Shown here piece by piece: positions 7,968-15,457 of a DNA stretch of 64,000 nucleotides. The notes under the pieces were generated by a model that made no database searches, was not told the DNA's origin, and saw nothing but the letters and a program-made list of their open reading frames with translations. Source of the stretch: Grimontia kaedaensis (GTDB taxonomy: Bacteria > Pseudomonadota > Gammaproteobacteria > Enterobacterales > Vibrionaceae). Where the stretch lies: the NCBI RefSeq assembly GCF_023746615.1, contig NZ_CP082275.1:3038001-3102000 (forward strand), read 5' to 3'. Within the stretch, counting starts at the first letter, position 1; the number at the start of each line of letters is the position of its first letter. The position numbers and the translations under genes were made by a program.

Positions 7968-9625
7968 GACCTTCTCAAGTCAAAAAGTTTCAGGAGCAAC
8001 AAACCAAGTTCGCCAAAAGCGTCTCTAAACGCACGAAGCGCATTAAAACGCTGTGGAATAAAATCCAAACGCAGAAAACCTCTGATTTTTGCGAACTGGA
8101 AGAATTGGTAATGGAAGCGCATAAACTTGCCGGCACCGCCACTACGCTGGGCTTTGTCGATCTTGGAGAATGCGGCCGTGACATTGAAGTATTACTGAAA
8201 CCCCACATTGAGAACCAAACGCTGCCCATCGGTCATGAAGATATAGACCGCCTAATTTTAGGCATCGACGATATCGCCAAAATCGAACCCAAAAGCCCTG
8301 ATGATTTAACATACGGTGAAGTCACACTACTTCACGAGCAAGATCGTACCAAACAACTGATATATGTGGTTGCAGAACAACCTGACGATGCCACCGAAAT
8401 GGTCGAACAGCTCCAGTATATCGATTACGAAGTGGCAATGTTCGAAACAGCCACCGAACTTAAAGTCGCACTCGATCAAGAAGCACCTTCGGTACTGATT
8501 GTTGACCTCATCGACTTTGAACTCCTTGATGACATCACTAAAGTCTGGCGTAAAAACAGCGGGATACCTTTAGTTGTACTGAGCACAACAGAATGCTGGG
8601 AAAGTCGCCTGCGTGCTGCCAAAGCTGGTGCGTTTACCTTCTTCCATAAGCCTGTTGAGTATGATGATATCCTCGGTTTGCTAGATTCCCTCTGGGAGAC
8701 CAACAATGCCCAATACCGGGTATTGATTGTCGAAGATGACCGAACACTTGCCGAGCACTACTCCATTGTGCTTCAAGGCGCAGGAATGAAAACCTGCATA
8801 GTAGACAGCCCAGATCATTTGCTCGATGAACTGGGTGAATTTCACCCTGATCTAGTGCTGATGGATCTGTATATGCCGAAGTGCTCAGGTGTTGAAGCGG
8901 CCAGCGTGATACGCCAACATGTTGCGCACACCAATGTGCCTATCGTCTACCTTTCCGGTGAAACCGATCTTAAGCTTCAAATGAAAGCGCTACAGGTCGG
9001 CGCGGATGATTTTCTGACTAAGCCCATTAACGACTTACACCTGACACAGGCCGTCTCCATTCGTGCCCGCCGTTTTCGTGCGCTAAGCGCCATGATGGAC
9101 AGAGACAGCCTAACCGGATTACTCAATCACTCTAACCTGAAAATGGCGCTGGAACGTGAGCTTTCGCGCGCCAGACGCCATAAGTCTCCCGTCAGTTTTG
9201 TGATGATTGATATCGACCACTTCAAATCCATCAACGACAAGTACGGTCACCCTGTCGGTGACAAGGTCATCAAAGGTGTCGCGCGCTTACTCAATTACCG
9301 CTTCCGCAAAACTGATACCAGCGCCCGCTATGGTGGTGAAGAATTCGCATTGATCCTGCCCGATACGCCCGCAGATATCGCGCTTAGGCTGATTGATGAA
9401 TTCCGCAGTACGTTCGCCAAAACGCCGTTTTCAAACGGCCCCGAAACATTCACTGCCACCTTGAGTGCAGGCATCGCGACATTTCCCGAGTTTGATTCTA
9501 TTGAGGGTCTTATCGAAGTGGCCGACTCGTCACTCTATCTGGCAAAAGAGCGGGGAAGAAACCGTGTAGTGACCCATGTTGAGCTAGGGAACAGTGATGA
9601 CTCTCAGGAAAAAAACACCGCATAA
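7964..9625 (+). CDS. HPt-REC-REC-GGDEF diguanylate cyclase
   Basis: A 553-residue cytoplasmic output protein. An N-terminal HPt domain has EAHKLAGTATTLGF (His53). Receiver 1 (about 132-245) keeps Asp181 and Lys229 but lacks one of the usual acidic residues at its N-terminus. Receiver 2 (about 251-372) is complete, with EDD, Asp301 (LVLMDLYMPK) and Lys353 (LTKPI). The GGDEF domain (about 378-540) has the active signature GGEEF at 457-461 and a canonical inhibitory-site RxxD (RKTD, 448-451) five residues before it, predicting active synthesis of cyclic-di-GMP with product inhibition. It is the last gene of the four-gene coupled unit. Upstream phosphorylation through HPt and receiver 2 probably controls the cyclase. 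Confidence 0.92.
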   Translation: MRPSQVKKFQEQQTKFAKSVSKRTKRIKTLWNKIQTQKTSDFCELEELVMEAHKLAGTATTLGFVDLGECGRDIEVLLKPHIENQTLPIGHEDIDRLILGIDDIAKIEPKSPDDLTYGEVTLLHEQDRTKQLIYVVAEQPDDATEMVEQLQYIDYEVAMFETATELKVALDQEAPSVLIVDLIDFELLDDITKVWRKNSGIPLVVLSTTECWESRLRAAKAGAFTFFHKPVEYDDILGLLDSLWETNNAQYRVLIVEDDRTLAEHYSIVLQGAGMKTCIVDSPDHLLDELGEFHPDLVLMDLYMPKCSGVEAASVIRQHVAHTNVPIVYLSGETDLKLQMKALQVGADDFLTKPINDLHLTQAVSIRARRFRALSAMMDRDSLTGLLNHSNLKMALERELSRARRHKSPVSFVMIDIDHFKSINDKYGHPVGDKVIKGVARLLNYRFRKTDTSARYGGEEFALILPDTPADIALRLIDEFRSTFAKTPFSNGPETFTATLSAGIATFPEFDSIEGLIEVADSSLYLAKERGRNRVVTHVELGNSDDSQEKNTA

Positions 9626-9645
9626 CAACCTGATAGTATCTCATT

Positions 9646-9673
9646 AGGGTCTGTTGACCTTTGCAAGAATTTT
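9646..9673 (+). repeat. Solo copy of an IS/MITE-like terminal sequence
   Basis: AGGGTCTGTTGACCTTTG here matches the right arm (reverse complement) of the inverted-repeat element at 15311-15377. Only one end is present. It lies 20 bases after the diguanylate cyclase stop and upstream of the spondin genes. It is probably a remnant of a mobile element or a decayed MITE. Confidence 0.4.
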
Positions 9674-9746
9674 GAGAGAAATTCGCGAAGGCTTCGCCAT
9701 TTTTTCGCGCCATGCTTTGAAGAATTCAACGCACAGGGAGCGAAAA

Positions 9747-10409
9747 ATGAAAACCTTACTTCTCAGCATGGCAATGGGCGCAGCATTCACCGCGCAGGCC
9801 GCCAACGTCGATGTTAAAATCACCAATGCCACCGATGGCATTTATTTCACCCCACTGATCGTTGCTGCTCACAGCCCGGATGCTTATCTGTTCCGCACCG
9901 GCGAAGCAGCATCTGCAGATGTCGAAGCCATGGCAGAAGGTGGCGATATTTCTGGCCTTGTTACACTGGCTGAAGGCGTTGGCGCTGCTGTAGAGGCAAA
10001 CCCGGCAGAAGGCATTCTGGACCCAGGCGCATCCACTTCCACCACGCTTTATGCAAATCATGGCGATGTGCTTTCTATCGCCGCGATGTTGCTACCTTCT
10101 AACGATGCGTTTATCGGTGTAGACAGCTGGAAAATTCCAAAGAAAAAAGGCACCTATGTCATCAGAGCTAATGGTTATGACGCGGGCACAGAAGCAAATG
10201 ATGAGCTGGCAGGCAGTGTTCCGACGCCCCCTTTCATCACTTTTGGTGAAGGCGGCACAGGTGTCGATACTGAAGTCGCCAATGAAACCGTTCACATTCA
10301 TCCGGGTAATCTGGGAGATACTGATGCGACGGGTGGCCTGAGCGACTTCGACAGCACCAAACACCGTTGGCTCAACCCAGTTGCCATCATCACCGTCACC
10401 GTTTATTAA
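9747..10409 (+). CDS. Exported spondin-domain protein
   Basis: Start at the ATG at 9747, behind CAGGGAGCG. About 220 residues with a type I signal MKTLLLSMAMGAAFTAQA. The mature part resembles the Spond_N domain found in many marine bacterial exported proteins: a VDVKITNATDGIYFTP opening, a LFRTGEAASADVEAMAEGGD segment, and an AGTEANDELAG segment before the His-containing HIHPG near the C-terminus. The biochemical role of bacterial spondin-domain proteins is not known to me. It is directly followed by a second member of the same family (12 bases apart), so the pair is probably co-transcribed and may work together at the envelope. Confidence 0.8.
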   Translation: MKTLLLSMAMGAAFTAQAANVDVKITNATDGIYFTPLIVAAHSPDAYLFRTGEAASADVEAMAEGGDISGLVTLAEGVGAAVEANPAEGILDPGASTSTTLYANHGDVLSIAAMLLPSNDAFIGVDSWKIPKKKGTYVIRANGYDAGTEANDELAGSVPTPPFITFGEGGTGVDTEVANETVHIHPGNLGDTDATGGLSDFDSTKHRWLNPVAIITVTVY

Positions 10410-10421
10410 GGAGGGCGTGGT

Positions 10422-11084
10422 ATGTATCGCTTTGCTCTCATTGGCGCAGCAGCGCTGGCACTGGCTGGGTGTCCCCTGCAAAAGGAATACACGGTCACCG
10501 TAGAAAACCTGACGGATGCGCAACCTATGTCTCCGGTCACGCTGCTAACCCACAGCAAAACCAACACGCTGTTTGAGGTTGGCCAACCGGTTTCTGTCGC
10601 GCTGGAAAAACTGGCGGAAGGTGGTGATAACAGCGATGTTCTTGCTTATGAAGAACTTCGCCACGTGGAAGATGCCCTCTCTGGTGCATCGCCGCTACCT
10701 CCAGGCGCATCAGAAAGCTTCAATTTGCAGCTGAATCGCAAGAAGACACGTTACCTTTCGATAGCATCTATGCTGGTCAATACCAACGATGCGATCGTCG
10801 CAGAGTCTGATATCGACCTTCGTAAACTGCGTCCGGGTCAAAGCATCACCATCACATTGCCAGTATGGGATGCCGGCACTGAAGCTAACTCTGAAAGCCA
10901 AGGTACAATTCCTGGTCCAGCAGCAGGAGGGGAAGGCTTTAACGCTGCGCGTGATGATGTAGACCGCCTTCGCATTCACCCTGGCGTGCTATCTGCTGAT
11001 GACGGATTGGATGACTCAGCACTGAATTATCGACACCGCTTCCTCAACCCAGGCGCGAAAGTCACCATCAAACGCGTTTGGTAG
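10422..11084 (+). CDS. Spondin-domain lipoprotein
   Basis: 220 residues with a lipoprotein signal MYRFALIGAAALALAGC (Cys17), then a spondin-type domain sharing landmarks with the upstream protein: VTVENLTDAQPMSPV, LEKLAEGGDNSD, WDAGTEANSESQG and the RIHPG motif. A strong ribosome site (AAGGAGGGCG) precedes the ATG. The residue after the lipid Cys is Pro, not Asp, so the outer membrane is the likely site. The pair (one free, one lipid-anchored) suggests a surface or periplasmic partnership. The function is unknown. A good terminator follows. Confidence 0.82.
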   Translation: MYRFALIGAAALALAGCPLQKEYTVTVENLTDAQPMSPVTLLTHSKTNTLFEVGQPVSVALEKLAEGGDNSDVLAYEELRHVEDALSGASPLPPGASESFNLQLNRKKTRYLSIASMLVNTNDAIVAESDIDLRKLRPGQSITITLPVWDAGTEANSESQGTIPGPAAGGEGFNAARDDVDRLRIHPGVLSADDGLDDSALNYRHRFLNPGAKVTIKRVW

Positions 11085-11103
11085 TGCGTCACCAAAAAAG
11101 AAC

Positions 11104-11132
11104 AAACGGGCACTGTTGAAAGTGCCCGTTTT
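11104..11132 (+). terminator. Rho-independent terminator of the spondin gene pair
   Basis: Stem AAACGGGCACT / AGTGCCCGTTT with a six-base loop, ending in a short T-run, 20 bases after the stop codon. Confidence 0.85.
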
Positions 11133-11192
11133 ACTTTCCGGTCTCGTAGTTATGATAAGCTGATTGGAAAGACGATATATGCGGGAGATCCA

Positions 11193-12038
11193 GTGCTGAG
11201 TTTTATCGAATCACAGGAAAGTGTTGTCCGTCTGCTCACTTTTTTTTCCATTTTCGGGGTGATGGCAGCTGCGGAATGGCTATTTCCCAAAAGAGTGCTG
11301 ACGGTCAGTAAAGCGAAACGCTGGCTGAACAATATCGCCCTGATGATGCTCAACACCGCGGTGCTCCGTGCTATTTTTCCTCTCGCAGCGGCCGGTTTCG
11401 CAGCTTGGTGTTCCCGCCAGGGGATCGGTTTGTTCAATGTGTTTGATGCACCACTTTGGCTTTCAGTGATCCTGAGCATTGTGATGCTTGATGGCATCAT
11501 CTGGTTCCAGCATAAACTCTTTCACACCGTTCCTATTCTCTGGCGTTTGCATGCGGTTCACCACGCAGACATAGATTTAGATGTTACCTCAGGTGCCCGT
11601 TTCCATCCGGTTGAGATCCTTCTTTCCATGCTGATCAAATTCGCGGCTATCGCGCTTTTGGGCGTACCTGTGGTGGCCGTCATTTTGTTTGAAGTCATCC
11701 TCAGCGGTATGGCATTGTTTAATCACAGTAACGTTGCCATTCCCTTGCCGATTGACCGCTGGCTGCGAAAAATCGTGGTGACACCGGACATGCACCGTGT
11801 GCATCACTCTGTTCACCGCAACGAAAGCGATTCGAACTTCGGTTTTAATCTTGCTATCTGGGACAGGCTGTTCAACACTTACCGCGCGCACCCCGATGAA
11901 GGCCATTACGGCATGACTATTGGTATAAAAAGCCAGCGGGAAGAAAGACACGTCGTCTGGCTAACAGGCCTTCTTGCCTTGCCATTTCGATTGTTCAAAC
12001 GTGCCCCTGAGAAAAAACAACAAAATAACTCTCTCTGA
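11193..12038 (+). CDS. Sterol desaturase / fatty acid hydroxylase superfamily membrane protein
   Basis: 281 residues, beginning at a GTG (11193) preceded by GGGAGA; the ATG at 11179 is out of frame. Several hydrophobic helices are evident (about 10-30, 45-70, 87-105, 140-175). The di-iron histidine motifs of the superfamily are present: HKLFH, HAVHH, a single HSN histidine, and MHRVHHS. Members hydroxylate or desaturate lipid substrates at the membrane; the substrate here cannot be told from sequence. It lies 17 bases before yjjX on the same strand and may be transcribed with it. Confidence 0.88.
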   Translation: MLSFIESQESVVRLLTFFSIFGVMAAAEWLFPKRVLTVSKAKRWLNNIALMMLNTAVLRAIFPLAAAGFAAWCSRQGIGLFNVFDAPLWLSVILSIVMLDGIIWFQHKLFHTVPILWRLHAVHHADIDLDVTSGARFHPVEILLSMLIKFAAIALLGVPVVAVILFEVILSGMALFNHSNVAIPLPIDRWLRKIVVTPDMHRVHHSVHRNESDSNFGFNLAIWDRLFNTYRAHPDEGHYGMTIGIKSQREERHVVWLTGLLALPFRLFKRAPEKKQQNNSL

Positions 12039-12055
12039 TTCAGGACTGGATACCC

Positions 12056-12583
12056 ATGACCAAAGTGATTGTCACTTCGCTTAACCCTGCCAAAATTGCG
12101 GCTGTGGAAGCTGCCTTCAAAGAAGTATTTCCTAACAATGACATGACGTTTGAAGGTGTGTCTGTCTCCAGCGGTGTCGCAGATCAGCCAATGACCAGTG
12201 AGGAGACGTTGGCAGGTGCCAGAAACCGCGTCCATAACGCCAAAAAGATGGTTGATGGCAATTTCTACGTGGGTGTCGAAGCTGGGCTGGATGCACCCTA
12301 TACTTTCGCCTGGATGGTCGTGGAATCCGCAGACCGCATTGGTGAATCACGCTCTGCATCCGTGCCTTTGCCACCCGCCGCACTCCAAATGTTAGAAGAA
12401 GGCAAAGAGCTGGGAGACGTGATGGATGAAATGTTCAATGAGCAGAACGTGAAGCAAAAAGGTGGGGCGATAGGCATGCTCACAGGGCACCTGCTGACGA
12501 GAAGCTCGGTCTACCATCAGGCGCTGATCCTCGCCTTAATTCCGTTTATAAATCCGGAGTTGTTTCCGACGGAAGATAACTAA
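12056..12583 (+). CDS. yjjX: Inosine/xanthosine triphosphatase
   Basis: 175 residues matching the YjjX/NTPase family, which hydrolyses non-canonical ITP and XTP to keep them out of nucleic acids. The family landmarks are visible: N-terminal VTSLNPAKIAAVEAAF, the SGVADQPMTSEETLAGARNR segment, FYVGVEAG, and the GGAIGMLTGHLLTRSSVYHQAL C-terminal block. The neighbour on the opposite strand is trpR, the same adjacency as in Escherichia coli (slt-trpR-yjjX). A bidirectional terminator separates the two convergent genes. Confidence 0.93.
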   Translation: MTKVIVTSLNPAKIAAVEAAFKEVFPNNDMTFEGVSVSSGVADQPMTSEETLAGARNRVHNAKKMVDGNFYVGVEAGLDAPYTFAWMVVESADRIGESRSASVPLPPAALQMLEEGKELGDVMDEMFNEQNVKQKGGAIGMLTGHLLTRSSVYHQALILALIPFINPELFPTEDN

Positions 12584-12621
12584 AGAGAGCCTAGGTCCTG
12601 CAGACGACATTGAATAAAAAA

Positions 12622-12648
12622 GCGGCACTGCTAAGAGGCAGTCGCCGC
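12622..12648. terminator. Bidirectional terminator between yjjX and trpR
   Basis: Stem GCGGC-ACTGC / GCAGT-C-GCCGC with one bulge, an A-run on the left (AATAAAAAA) and a T-run on the right, so it can serve both convergent genes. Confidence 0.75.
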
Positions 12649-12698
12649 ACATTTTTTCCCTAGAACCTGTTTTTCCTAGGATCTTCTCTTCCTGATCT

Positions 12699-12992
12699 TT
12701 ACTTGTCCAAAAGTTCTAGCAACCACTGCTTTTGCGCATCATCCAGTTGCTTCAATTCGTTAGAGCCACGGGTGATGGTTGCAATGCCTACGCCAAGCAT
12801 CTGACTGAGTTGTCGCTGGCTCACCTCACCTTTCAACAACTCGTTGAGAATGTTGACCCGGGCAATCAGTGCGCTGCGCTCGTCAGGCGTCAGCAACATC
12901 TTTAACAGTTTAGCTTCGTCCCCGTTGTCACTTGCTCTGTGGATCAAATCCAGCACATCTTGCCAGTCAGAATACTCCGGCGTCGCTTTCAT
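12699..12992 (-). CDS. trpR: Trp operon repressor
   Basis: 97 residues from the ATG at 12992, which follows GAGGTG; a longer reading to 13091 would overlap slt and add unrelated residues. The TrpR core is clear: MLLTPDERSALIARVNILNE then the helix-turn-helix QRQLSQMLGVGIATITRGSN. TrpR is a dimeric, tryptophan-activated repressor of tryptophan biosynthesis genes and is often autoregulated. It lies 77 bases after the slt stop on the same strand, in the conserved slt-trpR-yjjX order. Confidence 0.95.
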   Translation of the reverse strand: MKATPEYSDWQDVLDLIHRASDNGDEAKLLKMLLTPDERSALIARVNILNELLKGEVSQRQLSQMLGVGIATITRGSNELKQLDDAQKQWLLELLDK

Positions 12993-13028
12993 GGTCACCT
13001 CGTAGAAATCGGTACTAATAACGCCGAC

Positions 13029-13034
13029 ATTATA
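13029..13034 (-). promoter_or_regulatory. Possible -10 element of a trpR promoter
   Basis: Read on the minus strand the sequence is TATAAT, 36 bases before the trpR start, in the slt-trpR gap. No good -35 hexamer is seen at 17 bases. Just downstream is GTTATTAGTACCG, which contains a GTAC-type half of a Trp operator at most. Confidence 0.3.
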
Positions 13035-13068
13035 CTCCAAGTCTCTCTGTTTCTTAGGATCTGTTGAC

Positions 13069-15042
13069 TCAATAGCGACGATTAGACTCACTTTCTGTCA
13101 GGAACTGTAGGGGCTGACCGAGCAACTTACGGTAGTAAATGTCATACATCAGCACGTTCTGCACGTAACCACGGGTCTCACGGAACGGAATGGCTTCAAT
13201 AAACGCTATCGCATCTAGGTTCCCATCAGACTTCGCCAGCCAGCGGGTGGCGCGGTGGGGGCCTGCGTTGTATCCGGCAAACGCGAGAATGCGGTTTTCA
13301 TCAAACTGATCCAGCAACATGCGAAGATAGCCACTACCCAGCCGGATATTGATTCCCGGATCGTTCAGCGTGCTTTTACCCAGATAACGGAAACCCAGCT
13401 TCTTTGAGGTTTCTTTGGCGGTGGCAGGCATTAACTGCATCAAACCGCGTGCGCCAACAGGCGATACTGCGCGAGTGTAGAAGGCGCTCTCCTGGCGCGA
13501 TAGGGCGAGCAGAGTCGTCAGTGGGAGCTCACGCTCTTTACTGAAGAACTCAAACCACCAGCGGTGCGCTACTGGGAAGCGGTATTCCAGATGCCCCCAT
13601 AGCTTTCCGGCGATCGTTGCCTGCACAGACAGGTGATACCATTTTTGGTCAGATGCGTACGCAGCGAGGTTGGCTTTCTGATCCCTGTCTGCATTGAGGA
13701 GCATGAATTGCCATTCGCGTTTCGCAGCGGTGATTTTATCCAGCGCCAGCAGCTCATCGACGCGCTTCAAGGCTTTGTTGAAAGGTGCTAATGCTCCCGG
13801 GTTAAGCGGCGTGGTTTGATAAGGAATATCAATCGGCTTACCCAATTCGTCTGCGGCAGCAACACTGTAGAAGTTACGCTCCCCAATCATGGATTCAAAT
13901 ATCGCGTTGGCTTCCGCCGCTTTACCAGCTTCTTTCAGCACACGGGCTCGCCAGTATTTCCACTTCAGCGAGTCACGCTCTTTTTCAGACATGATATCAA
14001 TCCAGCGGCCAACGTCTTTCCAATCCGCTTCCACTAGACTCATACGCACACGGCGTTCCAGCAGCGACTGATTCACTGTTTGCTTGAGCTGTTTGTCACG
14101 CCATGTTGCAAGGGACGCATCTTCGGTCGACATCAAACGACCAGCAAGGTAATCCGCCATCGCCTGACGTTCATGTTTGTCGTAATGCTGACCTTCAACC
14201 GTTCGTTTGAACTGTTTCACTGCTTCTTCAGAATTGCTGCGCGCAAGGCGTTCAAAGGCAATACGGGCCAGGTGTCGATTAAAGGCGGTGACTTTGCTTT
14301 TTTTGGAGAAATCCGCCACGCCATGAGGCTTGTTATAAAGCGCCAGAATTTCTTTGGCCTGACGTTTGGCATGAGTGGTGGTTAGTTGCTTCTGAAGATA
14401 GGTCATCAACGACTTGTTGCGGTTATCAAACGCCAGCAGCATGCGCTCGAGCACCAGATTATCTGTCAGCTTGCCATTGTCTTTGAGGTAATCAAACAGC
14501 TTGTCACACGCCCTATCGACAGACGAACCTGACAGATAGAGGGATTTCGCCCCTGACAGCGCCAGCGATTTGTCGCCAGCTTTGCTATGCGCATAGTAAT
14601 AATTACATTGATAACTCTCTCCCCGGGGGACAGTGTCCTGAAACGTCAGTAATTGCGACCATTTCCCCCGTGAAGCTAATACATTGAGGTGACGCGCCCG
14701 CACGGTGCCGGTAAACGGCAAATCAGCATGCTTTTTCAAAAAAGCGTTCACGTCTTTAGTGCTGGCACTATTGAAATCGCGCATAAAATCGCGGTAGTCC
14801 AGATACGGATAAAGTGGGTAATCCTTCACATTGGACTTCAGGCGAGAAAACGTCGCCATGTCGTTGCGCTCAATCGCAGCGATAGCTTTTTCGTAACGGG
14901 TACGTTGTTCGTCGATCGTAAGTGCATTGGCAGGAAAAACACTGCCAAGCAGTAGCACCATGCCGAGAGGCGCTGCAAAGTAAAATCTATCCACTGACGT
15001 TATATATTCTTTTGTAATTATTGAGTTTTTCATTAATAGCAT
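13069..15042 (-). CDS. slt: Soluble lytic murein transglycosylase (Slt70 family)
   Basis: 657 residues, close to the usual Slt70 size. A signal-like N-terminus ends near FPANA (residue 40). A long alpha-helical superhelix (about 41-500) precedes the catalytic SLT domain, in which ALSRQESAFY carries the catalytic Glu518, followed by GARGLMQLMPATA and the AGYNAGPHR motif. The enzyme cleaves peptidoglycan glycan strands with formation of 1,6-anhydromuramic acid in the periplasm. The start at 15042 has GGGAGAAG about 10 bases upstream; a second ATG three codons on is a less well placed alternative. trpR follows on the same strand. Confidence 0.95.
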   Translation of the reverse strand: MLLMKNSIITKEYITSVDRFYFAAPLGMVLLLGSVFPANALTIDEQRTRYEKAIAAIERNDMATFSRLKSNVKDYPLYPYLDYRDFMRDFNSASTKDVNAFLKKHADLPFTGTVRARHLNVLASRGKWSQLLTFQDTVPRGESYQCNYYYAHSKAGDKSLALSGAKSLYLSGSSVDRACDKLFDYLKDNGKLTDNLVLERMLLAFDNRNKSLMTYLQKQLTTTHAKRQAKEILALYNKPHGVADFSKKSKVTAFNRHLARIAFERLARSNSEEAVKQFKRTVEGQHYDKHERQAMADYLAGRLMSTEDASLATWRDKQLKQTVNQSLLERRVRMSLVEADWKDVGRWIDIMSEKERDSLKWKYWRARVLKEAGKAAEANAIFESMIGERNFYSVAAADELGKPIDIPYQTTPLNPGALAPFNKALKRVDELLALDKITAAKREWQFMLLNADRDQKANLAAYASDQKWYHLSVQATIAGKLWGHLEYRFPVAHRWWFEFFSKERELPLTTLLALSRQESAFYTRAVSPVGARGLMQLMPATAKETSKKLGFRYLGKSTLNDPGINIRLGSGYLRMLLDQFDENRILAFAGYNAGPHRATRWLAKSDGNLDAIAFIEAIPFRETRGYVQNVLMYDIYYRKLLGQPLQFLTESESNRRY

Positions 15043-15457
15043 TTCAGATGCTTCTCCCCGGCGCGCTTAGCTTTAAGCTTATACCCAATCCATCGAATTA
15101 GATGGAAGATCAGGTCCGTTGCACCATCTTCTATATATCAAACTCCCTGGCCTCTCGCTGCAAAGAAACTGTTACTGAAAACGACAAACGAGACATCGAG
15201 CATGAGAGATGAAAGTGTGTCTCTTTTGTTTTGTTTTTTTTCGCAGCAAATGGTTCCCGAAAACTATACTCTGACCAGCTAAAGTCTGACCTTTAATCGG
15301 TTTGAGACCTAAGGTCTGTTGATCTTTGATGATGACTTTTGCAGCAAAATTTAATCAACAAAGGTCAACAGACCCTTGGGTTGTTACAATGCATCAACGA
15401 AGCAGGTAGAATATCCGGCTAATCATTTCCATTTAGTGACAAGAGAACGCGAGCAGA
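15043..15457. other. Intergenic region between slt and ettA
   Basis: About 415 bases holding divergent promoters. It contains a small hairpin TCCATC-GAATTA-GATGGA (15089-15106), a T-rich stretch near 15221-15242, and the MITE-like inverted repeat at 15311-15377. A TACAAT hexamer at 15385-15390, just right of the element, could be the -10 of ettA. Confidence 0.5.
15311..15377. repeat. MITE-like inverted-repeat element
   Basis: About 67 bases flanked by imperfect inverted arms: AAGGTCTGTTGATCTTTG on the left and the complement of AAGGGTCTGTTGACCTTTG on the right (one gap, one mismatch). The centre contains a short TTTTGC-A-GCAAAA palindrome. No coding capacity. A second, solo copy of the arm is at 9646. 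It ends 80 bases before the ettA start and may contribute to its promoter. Confidence 0.55.

Noticed and set aside
13055..13072. AGGATCTGTTGACTC as a third copy of the MITE-like arm
   Set aside because: Only about ten bases match and they lie inside the slt coding end; chance similarity is likely.
12993..13091. Longer TrpR starting at 13091
   Set aside because: It would overlap the end of slt, adds residues without family similarity, and the ATG at 12992 has a good ribosome site and the family start.
15190..15223. GAGACA / TGTCTC as a terminator in the slt-ettA gap
   Set aside because: The stem is only six bases with a 22-base loop, and it lies between divergent genes where no terminator is needed.
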